Of a stretch of DNA of 64,000 bases, positions 21,417 to 30,834 are shown in pieces (positions within the stretch are counted from its first letter, which is position 1; each line of letters opens with the position of its first letter). The translations under genes and the position numbers were made by a program. The DNA comes from an endosymbiont 'TC1' of Trimyema compressum. Lineage in GTDB: Bacteria > Bacillota > TC1. The notes beneath the pieces were generated by a model. It did no database searches and had not been told where the DNA came from. It saw only the letters and a list, made by a program, of their open reading frames with translations. The stretch spans positions 1,455,501-1,519,500 of the forward strand of contig NZ_CP014606.1 of the NCBI RefSeq assembly GCF_001584725.1, in the 5' to 3' direction.

Positions 21417-21455
21417 CAGTGTTGCCAATAGAACCTTTAATGAAGGAGGCATTTA

Positions 21456-22232
21456 ATGAGTTATTTTTACTTTGAAAACAAGAAAATATATTACAAAGAA
21501 AAAGGTTATAGAAGGCCTTTGCTTTTACTCCATGGAAATGGTGTCTCTTCAACTATGTTCTATAGCCTCGCAAAAAAATATGAAAAAGACTATAACGTTG
21601 TTTTAATTGATTTTCTTGGTCATGGAAAATCAGAAAGACTTCAAGCCTTTCCAACGGATTTATGGTATTATGAAACTCTACAAGTACTTGCTTTTATAAA
21701 TGAAAAAAATTTGATAAAATAAATCTCATTGGAATAAGTGGCGGGGCTTTAGTTGCAATTAATATTGCATTAGAAGCACCCCATTTAATAAATAAGATAG
21801 TAGCCGATAGTTTTGAAGGAGAGAAATCACTTAAACCAATTATTGATTATTTAATTTATGAAAGAAAAAAATCTACACACTCTATAAAAGCGCACTTTTT
21901 TCAATATTTCATGCATGGCTTTGATTGGCAATCAGTAATTGAAAAAGATACCAATGAAATTGTAAAACACCAAAAAGAAATAGGCTATTTTTTTCATAAA
22001 AAATAGAAACTTTAAAGCCAGAGATTCTATTAACAGGTAGCATGGAGGATGAATATTTTACATTATTTTCACCAAACCATCTTAAAAAAAGTATGAAAAC
22101 ATGCTTTTAAGAATTGGTCATGGAAAAATACACTTATTTGAAACAGGAAAACACCCCTCTTTACTCTCACAAGAAGATTCCTTTTATAAATTAAGTAAAA
22201 TTTTTTCAATCACAACATATTTAAACGCTTAG
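21456..22232 (+). pseudogene. Alpha/beta hydrolase, frameshifted
   Basis: Joined frames give an oxyanion-hole region RPLLLLHGNGVSSTMFYS, then VVLIDFLGHGKSER, the nucleophile elbow IGISGGALVA (Ser), then an acid region PEILLTGSMEDEYF and IGHGKIHLFE with the His. This is a complete 255-residue alpha/beta hydrolase plan. Shifts near 21715, 22005 and 22100, mostly in A or T runs. Substrate unknown. It ends before a strong terminator. Confidence 0.8.
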
Positions 22233-22272
22233 ATACAATAGCTCAAGAAATCCATGTTCTTTAATTTTAAAC

Positions 22273-22312
22273 ATAGCTTCTTGATATACAAAAATCAAGA
22301 AGCTATTATTTT
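22273..22312 (+). terminator. Intrinsic terminator after the hydrolase gene
   Basis: ATAGCTTCTTGAT and ATCAAGAAGCTAT (13 base pairs, 8-base loop) followed by TATTTT. Confidence 0.85.
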
Positions 22313-22435
22313 GCAAAACTGTATGCTTCAGTAAACTCACATTGGCACATATTTTTCATCCAGTAATTCAGATCATAATAAAATAAGAAATGCCTTTCAT
22401 ATTTTTAAATTCCATATATATTACTACTTTCTTTC

Positions 22436-22631
22436 TTAATTTCCAAGCAAAGTATTTAAATCACTTTCAAGAGCATTACAAATATTTAAACAAAGCTTTA
22501 AACGTTGGATTACTATAGTTACCCGCCTCAATTAAATTAATTGTCTGCCTTGCACATCCTGCCAATTCTGCTAATTCTTCTTGTGTATAACCTTTTTGTT
22601 CTCTTTTACTTCTAATTAAGTCTTTTTTCAT
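22436..22631 (-). pseudogene. Short XRE-family regulator, one-base frameshift
   Basis: MKKDLIRSKREQKGYTQEEL, then AELAGCARQTINLIEAGNYS, then NPTFK, and after a shift near 22500 LCLNICNALESDLNTLLGN. This is the standard 66-residue YozG/HipB-like helix-turn-helix regulator with a typical LESDLNTLLG end. Only one lesion. No partner gene is recognisable next to it. Confidence 0.72.
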
Positions 22632-23002
22632 TTAATTAACTCCTATTCTAACTTTAGTTAAAGAGCAAAATTCTCATTTTTTATTAAAAACTAAAACAAA
22701 AAAGGAAGCTTTTATTTTCAAAGTTCCCTTTATTCATTAGTATTTTTTACTGCTCTTTTTAGTATATCGGTAAACTCAACAACATAACTTTACCATTCTT
22801 CTAATAACAAATTTTCTCCTATTATCACAGAATACTATTTATTCATTTTATAAAGAATAGAATTTTATTTTTCAGGTTTATTCAGTTGACATTTATTCAC
22901 CTTTAATATTATTTCTTATGATTATAATCTAATTATCTTTTGATGAAAACTTGAACATTTTTTACTGCCTAAAAACGGGCTTTTTTATTTAATTTTCTAT
23001 AT

Positions 23003-23314
23003 CTATATTTTTGAGAATAAAAAATCTTTTTTATCTAAAACTATATCTATTACAATAGCATATGATTCTACTATACTATCATCCTTAACAATAAGAAGAA
23101 CCTAATGCTTTTGCCTCTTTTCTATCCATGACTTGCCACGTTGTGATAAAATATTAAGACTTTCAACATATCCACCATACTCACCTTTTCTGATTAGATG
23201 ACCTTAAGTGTATAAAAATTTTTTAAAGCTCCTACAGCATACAGTTTTACCCCCCCCCTTAAAATTAATATACTTGTATTCTGCAAGCTCATATTTATAT
23301 GGTTTTTGCTTCAT
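23003..23314 (-). pseudogene. Remnant of a phage-type hexapeptide-repeat protein
   Basis: The minus strand reads MKQKPYKYELAEYKYI, then after a shift the pattern KGEYGGYVESLNILSQRGKSWI, then DDSIVESYAIVIDIV. This resembles proteins that start with a basic strand, continue G-x-x-GGYIES-x-x-NLS and go into left-handed beta-helix repeats. Stops follow YT and RQKH. Highly decayed; the family call is tentative. Confidence 0.4.
23252..23260. repeat. Run of nine C
   Basis: Nine consecutive C in an AT-rich neighbourhood, inside the decayed gene at 23003-23314 (G run in its reading direction). A slippage-prone tract. Confidence 0.9.
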
Positions 23315-23585
23315 TGTTATATCATCTCATTTCTTACACAAACTGAATTATAATAGCATAAGACATTTAATGTCTTACATTTAGATTTTATGGTTGCTAA
23401 TAATAGCAATCTTTAATTATAGAAAAGACTAGCTATTATATATAATAAGTTGAAAGTCATTAAAATCTATTTACTTCTTATTGTTATGTAACAAAATATA
23501 AATATTCTTCACTCTTTCAATACCCATGTTGTTAGTCACAAGTAAACTACATAACTTCTAAATCCTATAATTTATAAATTATGAT

Positions 23586-23836
23586 AATCAAAAGCTAATG
23601 AAACTTTTGATTAATACTAGTTTCTACAGATTAGCACAATAAGCCCTAGCACTAACTTATTGTAATCTAGCGTTATCTTATAGGACATGTAAAGATATAA
23701 ACCTTACGTGACGCTACGTCCTGTATTCATTAATATGATAATAAATACGCTCCCTATGCCTAGTAATATCCAGGAAGGATTTTAATCAATATTTAATCTA
23801 GTTGCTTTCACCTAAGTTTAGAACTAGATTGTTTTA
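23586..23836 (+). ncRNA. Hairpin-rich segment, candidate structured RNA (strand uncertain)
   Basis: Hairpin 1: AATCAAAAG 23586-23594 with CTTTTGATT 23604-23612. Hairpin 2: AGATT and ACAATAAG (23628-23632, 23636-23643) pair with CTTATTGTAATCT 23656-23668, leaving a 3-base bulge. Hairpin 3: AGGAC 23682-23686 with GTCCT 23718-23722, enclosing GTAA and TTAC. A last stem AATCTAGTT 23795-23803 with AACTAGATT 23822-23830 is followed by GTTTT, like a weak terminator. No ORF explains this spacing. It matches no RNA class I can name. Confidence 0.35.
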
Positions 23837-24140
23837 AAAGATCAAAGTTTCTAGCTACCTCATTTCAGGGTGGCTTATTTCTTCTTTGCTTCATACTACA
23901 GTCTCCAGACATTATTAAAAAAACAAAAGCTTGTTTTCTTAAATAGTGTATAAGGTACTGCTGCTAATAAAAAATAAATTTAGTATATTTTTTATTATTA
24001 ATGATGAAAAAACTAAGTGTAAAAATAATTTTATTTACTATTAAATGCTACTTGAAATAATTGCTACAGAATGTAGTAGATAAAAATTAAGTGAATATCA
24101 TATTTTTATGATAATTTGGTAATAATATTTGTTTTTTAGG

Positions 24141-24169
24141 TTGATTGTATATTTTTTCTATGCTAATAT
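24141..24169 (+). promoter_or_regulatory. Promoter of the candidate small RNA
   Basis: TTGATT at 24141-24146, 17-base spacer and TAATAT at 24164-24169. The predicted start is near 24176. Confidence 0.55.
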
Positions 24170-24175
24170 GTACTT

Positions 24176-24284
24176 AGAGGTTACGTTTATTAGTAAATAG
24201 GCATAATTATTGCGTATTTACACGTATCTTTTGTTTTAAAAATTGTTACTCTGCTTTGCAAGGGTTGGGGTAACAATTTTTTAT
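24176..24284 (+). ncRNA. Candidate small RNA of about 105 bases
   Basis: Between the promoter and a terminator lies a nested stem. TACGT 24182-24186 pairs with ACGTA 24222-24226. GTAAATA 24193-24199 pairs with TATTTAC 24215-24221. GCA 24201-24203 pairs with TGC 24211-24213. The 3' end is an intrinsic terminator, AAATTGTTAC pairing with GTAACAATTT and then a T run (24238-24284). The loop of the terminator is G-rich (AAGGGTTGGGG). No start codon with a ribosome site is seen. Function unknown. Confidence 0.5.
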
Positions 24285-24570
24285 TTTACTTTTACAAGTT
24301 TAAAGTTTTTTGGGCATTTGTCAACTGTTAATGTTTATTGTACCTAAACGCTTTATTAAAGCTCAATTAAAATAGTCAGATTATTTTCTCACAAGAGAAA
24401 AATATATTTTTTCACTCTAATTTATTTACTTCGAATATACAAAAAACTTTGCTTAAAAAACATTACTTCTCAGTAAACACTTAAATAATAAAAGAAAGAC
24501 CTGGATTCATGCAAACCCTTCTTTATAACTCAAATAGTAAATTGACATGATAACCTTCTAATAATTTAAT

Positions 24571-24634
24571 AAGCAACAAAAAAGAATATTTATTATCTAG
24601 AAGTAAATACTCTTTTTTGTTCAAAGGGTTGCTT
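24571..24634. terminator. Long hairpin downstream of the DUF4064 gene
   Basis: AACAAAAAAGAATATTTA (24575-24592) pairs with TAAATACTCTTTTTTGTT (24604-24621) with one mismatch, flanked by AAGCAAC/GTTGCTT. It lies about 60 bases past the stop of the minus-strand gene and is probably its terminator. Confidence 0.55.
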
Positions 24635-24691
24635 ATATTCTTAAATATTTTTCTAAGTAGCAAAACCCTTTTTAATTCATTTTTTAGTTTT

Positions 24692-25108
24692 TTATTCTCC
24701 CTCTTTTACATACTCTAGTTTTTCATCTTTATTTTTTTTGAGGATTAATAAGAATCCTGCAACAATAACTAAAATATTACTAATACAAAAGCCAAAGCCA
24801 AAAAAGAATCCTAAAACGCCACACATTAAAAATATAATACCGCAAATGAGGGGTGATTTATCCTTTTTAATCATTATTGATGTTATTAAAACAATAACAG
24901 ATAAAACACTACATACAACAATAGAAATATATGTCTGATTAGTTATATCTGCAACATATTTATTTACATCCGTTATACCTGAACTTTTTAGAGCTGATAA
25001 CATCATAGGTGATTCAAATGCACTTAGACTTACAAATGATATAATAATTGCAATAATTGCAATAACAATAGCTACAATTCCAAGTACAAATTCTGTTTTT
25101 CTTTTCAT
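24692..25108 (-). CDS. DUF4064-like small membrane protein
   Basis: 138 residues, four membrane helices and a charged tail (KKNKDEKLEYVKEGE). The start MKRKTEFVLGIVAIVIAII matches the K-R-x-x-EF-x-LG opening of DUF4064 proteins. GGAGG precedes the ATG. It follows the ABC-2 permease gene by 22 bases, so probably one operon. Function not known. Confidence 0.6.
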   Translation of the reverse strand: MKRKTEFVLGIVAIVIAIIAIIISFVSLSAFESPMMLSALKSSGITDVNKYVADITNQTYISIVVCSVLSVIVLITSIMIKKDKSPLICGIIFLMCGVLGFFFGFGFCISNILVIVAGFLLILKKNKDEKLEYVKEGE

Positions 25109-25130
25109 AAAATACCTCCATTAATATTTC

Positions 25131-25732
25131 TTATTTTTTATATTTTTTTACAGTATATGTAATTAATGAAACACAGAGAACAATTGCAAGTATTGGTAAA
25201 ACAATATATGCAAAGGGCTCTACTATGGTCATAATACTTATCCCTAATTGATTATTAATAATTGATGATAGAATTATAGCAGGATAAAAAATACAATAAC
25301 CATTTGTGCATCATTATAGTTTCTAACATGAAAAAAAGTTGTATATAAAGCAATACAAATATATATTAATGATAAATAAACAAGTATTTCTTGCATATTA
25401 AAACCAGTCCCTGAAAAACTTGTATATATAATCATTAGTACATAGGCAATTACAACAAATAGAGTTGCTTCAACATATTTCGAAAGTACAATATATAGTT
25501 TTTTTACAGGCAAAGACTTTAATAACATCCTTGTACTAGCGTTATCTTCCGTATAACACATTTTGCCAATAAATAACATAGCTGCTAACCATGGAAAAAT
25601 AAACCAACCACCAAATCTCATATTATCTTGAGAGTAGAAATAATTAGCAATAAAAAAACCAAAAACAAATCCCAGAGAAATTACAAAGTATTTAAAATTA
25701 AAAAGTATATCTTTCTTAATTAATTGAAACAT
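25131..25732 (-). pseudogene. ABC-2 type transporter permease, frameshifted near the end
   Basis: MFQLIKKDILFNFKYFVISL opens a six-helix permease with the conserved element KMCYTEDNASTRMLLKSLPV, typical of ABC2_membrane_5 proteins. A shift near 25280 separates the last two helices (AIILSSIINNQLGI, then PFAYIVLPILAIVLCVSLIT). ATG 25732 follows GGAGGCGCTAAA. Just upstream, codons ending at 25791 (NLIDGQRVIEN) look like the very end of an ABC ATPase, whose body is gone. Confidence 0.65.
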
Positions 25733-25850
25733 TTTAGCGCCTCCATTTGCAAAAACTAAGATATCATCTAAATTATAAGTATTTCTATTATTAATTCTCA
25801 ATAACACGTTGTCCATCAATTAAATTAAAAATTCCAAAATTTATTTTGCA

Positions 25851-26428
25851 TCACTTATATAGTTTAAATAAAAAAATCATTCATAATAACATCATACGCC
25901 AACTGTTTACAGTAAGCACAGAAGTAATTACAAATGACTAGCATGTTGATTTTATATATTTTTTGCTACAAATAAGGTTAACAAAATCATCATTTAAAAT
26001 AGATTATACAACTGTTTTTTATATTTTTATATTATATACTCATCAAAAACTACATGCAAGTATTTTTGTTAAAAAAATGAAAAAATATATATTTTTTCAT
26101 TTTCATTCTTTCCTTGCATTTGAATAATATTTTCAATTCCATGAATATAAAATTTCTAATAATCCATATGCATACAACTGTTCAATAAAATTATTCACAA
26201 ACTAACACCTCCAAATCTATATTTCACATATAAAAATTTAGCCTGCAATCTTTAAACATAATTAATAAAAATTAATTAAAGTTTTTATAATTAGTAAAAA
26301 AGATCTATTTAATTATTATGAATTGACAGAATCATAAAAAATAGCATACAATTATACTATTATTGAATTAATAAAAAGGAGGATTGTTTGTCAATTCAAA
26401 ATTTAATAAAAATAGGAGGAGCTATACA
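25851..26428. other. AT-rich spacer of about 580 bases, no gene recognised
   Basis: Runs of A and T with several long T tracts. The ATPase partner expected upstream of the permease is absent. AGGAGG at 26414-26419 belongs to the next gene. Confidence 0.5.
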
Positions 26429-27104
26429 ATGAAAAGAAAAAAGTCATTTAATACAATGACATTTTTAATTACATCTTTATTTGTTGCTATAATATTATTG
26501 ATGGCATTCACACCTATTGGTTATCTACAACTAGGATTAATTAAGGCCACTATTATTACAATACCTGTTATTTTAGGGCCCCATTATTTTAGGACCTAAA
26601 ATTGGTGGATTACTTGGCCTTCTTTTTGGTTTTACAAGCTTAATTAGCAATACTTTTATGCCAGTACTATTATCCTTTGCTTTTTCCCCTTTTATCCCTA
26701 TACCAGGTACGGAAAATGGCAGTTTATTGGCATTGGTAGTTTGTTTTCTACCTCGTATTCTAGTAGGCATTGTACCCTACTATGTTTTTACAATCCTACA
26801 AAAGTTAACCAAAGGCAATTCAAAATTCGAAGCGATATCTTTATCTATTGCTGGTATTGCTGGTATTGCTGGTATTGCTGGTATTGCTGGTATTGCTGGT
26901 ATTGCTGGCGCAATGACAAATACCTTATTAGTCATGCACTTAATATTCTTTCTCTTTCAAGATGCTTATGCCTCTATTAAGGAAGTTTCAGTACAAGTTC
27001 TATATGGTGCTGTTCTTTCTATTGTTGGTACAATAGGCATCCCTGAAGCCCTCATTGCTGCTGTTGTTACATTTGCTGCTGGTAAGGCTCTACTTACCTT
27101 ATAA
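26429..27104 (+). pseudogene. ECF transporter S component, probably for pantothenate, frameshifted
   Basis: About 225 residues, six helices: MTFLITSLFVAIILLMAF, then IKATIITIPVILG, then after a shift at 26580 GPKIGGLLGLLFGFTSLISN, then FSPFIPIPGTENGSLLALVV, then AMTNTLLVMHLIFF and GTIGIPEALIAAVVTFA. The E-x-x-x-A/TNT pattern is typical of S components of energy-coupling-factor importers. The lesion is one extra C in CCCC. Its place directly before coaX and coaBC suggests pantothenate as the substrate (PanT-like; inference). It contains the IAG repeat at 26847-26909. Confidence 0.75.
26847..26909 (+). repeat. Seven-copy 9-base tandem repeat encoding (Ile-Ala-Gly)7
   Basis: ATTGCTGGT repeated six times exactly and a seventh time as ATTGCTGGC. 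It lies in a membrane helix of the S component, just before AMTNT. Because the unit is 9 bases, copy changes keep the frame. Confidence 0.95.
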
Positions 27105-27133
27105 AAAAGAGGGCCAATTGAAAAGAGACGAAT

Positions 27134-27878
27134 AATGGTACTTTTAGTTGATATTGGGAATACAACAATATCCCTTGATCTTTTTAAAGAAAAAACTTTA
27201 TAAACCAATTTCATTTGGCACCTATGGTGATTTAGAGCTCTTAAAAAGTGTTTGTTTAATAAAAATAAGGTTATCCATAATTGCTTTATTTCTTCAGTTG
27301 TCCCTAAACAATCTCAAGTATTTTCTCAAATTGTAGAGGAAACATTAAATTTAACACCTATTTTTGTAGATACTACTTTTAAGAGTAATATAAACATTGG
27401 CTTAGAAAACCCAGAAACCCTTGGCAATGATCGATTTGCTAATAATATTGGTGCTCAAAGCCTTTACCCAAATAAGCATTTATTAGTTATTGACTTTGGA
27501 ACTGCTATTACCTATGACTACATAAATGAAAATGGTATTCTGTCTTTTGGGCTTATTACTCTAGGCATTGAATCTACATTAAAAAGCCTTTCTCAAAATA
27601 CGGCTCAGCTACCTCAAATTGAGGCACTTCAAAAGAAGGGATTCTATACAGGGAAAAACACTAAGGAAAGCATTGCTGCAGGACTCTATTATAGTAAAAT
27701 TGGCGAAGTTAATCACATAATTAATTCTTTAAAATAAGAATTAGGTATTGATAATCTTTTAGTAATTGCTACTGGCGATCATGCTTCCTATGTCTCCGAA
27801 GGAACAAAACTAATTAATCAAGTTGAACCTAATTTAATTTTTAAAGGTTTAGAAGTGCTTTATAAAGAGAATATATAA
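27134..27878 (+). pseudogene. coaX: Type III pantothenate kinase, broken
   Basis: First step of CoA synthesis from pantothenate. N-terminal phosphate motif VLLVDIGNTTISLDLF, then shifts near 27200 and 27250, then FISSVVPKQSQVF, GLENPETLGNDRFANNIGAQ, VIDFGTAITYDYI and GLITLGIESTLKSLS, all CoaX hallmarks. An in-frame TAA at 27735 (after IINSLK) precedes the last 47 codons, which still read as CoaX (LLVIATGDHASYVSEGT). Three independent lesions. Confidence 0.88.
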
Positions 27879-27892
27879 AAGGAGAACATCCC

Positions 27893-29052
27893 ATGAAAAC
27901 TATTGTTTTAGGTGTCTGCGGCGGCATTGCTGCTTATAAGGTATTGGAAATAACATCCAGCTTAAAAAAATTAGATTATGATGTTCATGTGATTATGGCT
28001 AAAAATGCAACAGAATTTATCAGACCATTATCCTTTCAATCAATTAGTGGTAATGAAGTAATAACAGATATGTTCATAAAACCAACATCATTTAATATAC
28101 AACATATTTCATTAGCAAAAAAGCAGACTTATTATTAATAGTACCTGCTACTGCTAATATTATTGGAAAAGTTGCTAACGGTATTGCAGGTGATATACTT
28201 TCAACAACTGTTATGGCAACAAAAGCGCCCGTTATTTTTGCACCTGCTATGAATACCAACATGTACAACAATCCAATTTATAAAAAAATGAAGCTTATCT
28301 AAAATCCACAGGCTATTATTTTATTAATCCCTTATTGTGGTGATATTGGAGCAGGAAAGCTGCCTTCTCCAGAAGCTATTGTTGACTACATCCGCAGCTT
28401 AATAAGCCATGTTAAAGATTTAAAAGGTAAAAAAATACTTATTACGGCAGGACCTACACAATCCAAACTTGATCCTGTTCGTTATCTTTCAAATTTTTCT
28501 TCAGGAAAAATGGGTTATGCACTTGCCAGAGAAGCTAGGAGTAGGGGAGCCTTTGTTACCTTAATTAAAGGGCTAACACAGCTTAAAGAAATCCCTTACA
28601 TTAAGACTATGTCTGTAACTACAAACGAGGAAATGAAAAAAGAAATAGATGCAATTTATGAAGAAATGGATATTGTCATTATGGCAGCAGCGGTATTAGA
28701 CTATAAAATTAAGGATTTTTCTAATTCTAAAATTAAAAAAACAATGAGAAATTAAATCTTCAACTCATAAAAGACCAAAATATTCTTAAAACATTAGGTG
28801 AAAAAATCCCACCAACTTTTAGTCGGTTTTGCTGCTGAAACTAATAATCTAATGGACTATGCAATGAAAAAATTAAAACTAAAAAACCTTGATTACATTA
28901 TTGCAAATGACATTACTATAAAAAATAGTGGATTTTCTAGTGACTATAACACAGTCTCTGTTCTATCAGCAGATGGCCGTATTAACCATCTTAACAAACA
29001 AGAAAAAAGCAATCTTGCAACTAAAATATTTGATATTCTTTTAAAAAAGTAA
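27893..29052 (+). pseudogene. coaBC: Phosphopantothenoylcysteine synthase/decarboxylase, broken
   Basis: Bifunctional CoA-pathway enzyme. CoaC half: VLGVCGGIAAYKVLEITSSL, then PATANIIGKVANGIAGDILS, then APAMNTNMYNNPIY. CoaB half: KILITAGPTQSKLDPVRYLS, then NFSSGKMGYALA, VIMAAAVLDYKI, LVGFAAETNNLMDYA, and a final NKQEKSNLATKIFDILLKK. Shifts near 28120, 28290, 28330, 28745 and 28800, including a stop after MKLI. Length (about 387 codons) is normal if repaired. It follows coaX by 14 bases after AAAGGAG. Confidence 0.9.
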
Positions 29053-29078
29053 AAGTATAATATTTATAAATATTAAAT

Positions 29079-29681
29079 TTACATTGCTGCAATTAAGCTA
29101 ATCACTTTTCCAATAACACGGAATCTTTTTCCCACATCATCAATAGTAAAAAATAATTCTTCACCTAAGCCATTTAAATCAAAATACAACTTAGTATCTT
29201 TAATTTTAATGCGCCTTATATTAATTTTTTCACTACCTTCTAAGACAATGGCCAATACATCTCCATTAAAAAATTTTTCTCGACGTCTTATTAATACGTA
29301 TTGATCTAAAAGGATTTGACTGATAGCACTATGATAATATAATCTCCCTTCATCTCCCAATCGATAAAAGAAAAAATTACCTGCGCCAAAAACACTGCAG
29401 GCAAATCGAAAGTAGGTTATAACATTTTCATCTGATAAAAATGGTTTTTCGCCTATGAAGTGGCTCACTAAGGGAATTCTAAATTCTCTAGTTGATAATT
29501 CTTCAACACTTTCTGCTATTTTCTCTTCATTTCTATCAATGCCTAGTAAATATTCACTAGTTACATTAAAGATAGCTACAATTTTCCTAATAGTAGCATA
29601 GTCCATTTCTCTTTGATCGTTAACATATCTAGAAACTGATTGTTTACTTACTCCCAACAAACCACTTAACTGGACATATAC
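29079..29681 (-). pseudogene. Cro/CI-type repressor with S24-like C-terminus, 5' end lost to an IS
   Basis: The remaining part reads QLSGLLGVSKQSVSRYVNDQ, then REMDYATIRKIVAIFNVTSE, then YLLGIDRN: the second half of a helix-turn-helix domain. A C-terminal all-beta domain follows, of the LexA/CI-like sort (SAISQILLDQYVLIRRRE, then GDVLAIVLEGSEK). The first 25 or so codons, including the first helices, are missing. Upstream codons are IS sequence (MFHFFLSTFLVYV). The missing 5' part is not found beyond the other IS end. Confidence 0.75.
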
Positions 29682-29748
29682 TAAAAAAGTAGACAGGAAA
29701 AAGTGAAACATGTTTTAAATAAGTAGACACATAAGAAAGGATAAAATT

Positions 29749-30030
29749 ATGAATAATTACAAGAAATACGATGAAGAATTTAAAAAAAGTATTGTTAATT
29801 TACACCAAAACGGTAAAACTCAATCCCAACTTTCTAAAGAATATGGTGTCTCCATGTCTGCTTTACACAAGTGGATTAAACTTTATTCTCAGGTTAGAAT
29901 TGATGATGATACTATTCTAACCGCTAAGCAGATTAAGGATCTTCAAAAGCGTAATGCTCGACTCTAGGAGGAAAATATCATTTTAAAAAAAGCAATTGCC
30001 ATATTCACGCCTCACTCAGACAAAGATTAA
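29749..30030 (+). pseudogene. IS3-family OrfA, nonsense codon
   Basis: MNNYKKYDEEFKKSIVNLHQ, then NGKTQSQLSKEYGVSMSALH, then KWIKLYSQ: the helix-turn-helix of IS3 OrfA. LQKRNARL is followed by an in-frame TAG (29965) and then EENIILKKAIAIFTPHSDKD, the leucine-zipper end of the family. The stop overlaps the orfB start as TAATG. Confidence 0.85.
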
Positions 30031-30805
30031 TGGCTGTTCATACCCTTCGTTTTCAGCACGCTATCTCTTTTCTTTGTCATGTCCTTAAAGTGAACCGCAG
30101 CTCCTATTACAAATACTTTTCGGAAAAACTTTCTCCTAGAACTATTGAGAATTAAAAACTCCGTCAGCTTATTCTCGGAGATTTGTCATCTTACTAAGAG
30201 ACGTATTGGCCCATCTAAGATTAAGGCTCTTCTTTCCTATGACTATGGCATCAACATCAGTATTGGTAGAGCGAGCCGCCTGATGACTGACATGAATCTT
30301 CCTAAAATGCCTACTATCAAACTTCGGTTTATTCATCCGAGGTCTATTCCCAATTTTGATTGCCCTAACTACCTAAATATGGATTTATTTTCTCGTAAAA
30401 TTATTGCTTGGAAGCTCTCTCTTAAAATTGATACTTCTCTTGTTAAGGATACTTTTATCAAAGCCTTTTATTCTCAAAAACCTTCTACTTCTCTTATTTT
30501 TCATTCTGACAGAGGTTCCTAATATACTTCTTTTATCTTTAGAAAGCTCCTTGATTCTTTTGGTATCATTCAATCTTTTTCTAAGCTTTCTCATCCTTGG
30601 GACAATGCTGTCGTTGAGTCCTTTTTAAATATATGAAAAAAGAAGAAATTCTTCGTAGGTCTTTTTCTTCCTTTGCTCAAATTAAGCTTTCCTGCTTTGA
30701 ACACATTGAGGGCTTCTACAACCCCCTATACGTCCCCACTCTGCTAATAACATTCTTTCTCCTAATTCCAAAGAAGACTATTTTTTCACTTCTATTAAAA
30801 CTTAA
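30030..30805 (+). pseudogene. IS3-family OrfB transposase, deleted and frameshifted
   Basis: HTH_21 part (VLKVNRSSYYKYF, then LTKRRIGPSKIKALLSYDYG), then DCPNYLN joined directly to MDLFSRKIIAWKLS. The segment with the first catalytic Asp of the DDE core (WVTDITYI in relatives) is missing, an internal deletion of about 25 codons. HSDRGS (second Asp) and AVVESFFKYMKKEEI (Glu) remain. Stops and shifts near 30155, 30520, 30632 and 30725. Cannot be active. Confidence 0.85.
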
Positions 30806-30834
30806 TTTCACTTTTTCTATCTACTCTATTGACA

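Larger units (their letters stand above)
22640..24691. other. Gene-poor, very AT-rich segment of about 2 kb
   Basis: No intact protein gene is supported here. It holds a decayed hexapeptide-like gene (23003-23314) with a nine-C run, a hairpin-rich stretch (23586-23836), a candidate small RNA with its own promoter and terminator (24141-24284) and a long hairpin (24571-24634). The rest (about 22640-23000, 23320-23580, 23840-24140 and 24290-24570) shows nothing I can name. Confidence 0.6.
29671..30834 (+). mobile_element. Defective IS3-family insertion sequence
   Basis: About 1.16 kb with two overlapping reading frames (orfA, orfB) of IS3/IS150 type. The imperfect terminal inverted repeats share AGTAGACAGGAAAAAGTGAA (left) and AGTAGATAGAAAAAGTGAA (right, reversed). 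Ends are set at TGGACA and TTGACA, uncertain by about 10 bases. No matching target duplication is visible. The left flank is a repressor gene and the right flank an unrelated surface-protein gene, both truncated. Confidence 0.8.

Noticed and set aside
22700-23000. Search for a toxin partner next to the short XRE gene at 22.4-22.6 kb
   Set aside because: No reading frame longer than a few dozen codons with a ribosome site or family pattern was found on either strand.
27268-27280. DnaA box-like sequence GGTTATCCATA
   Set aside because: Single, imperfect, and inside the coaX coding remnant.
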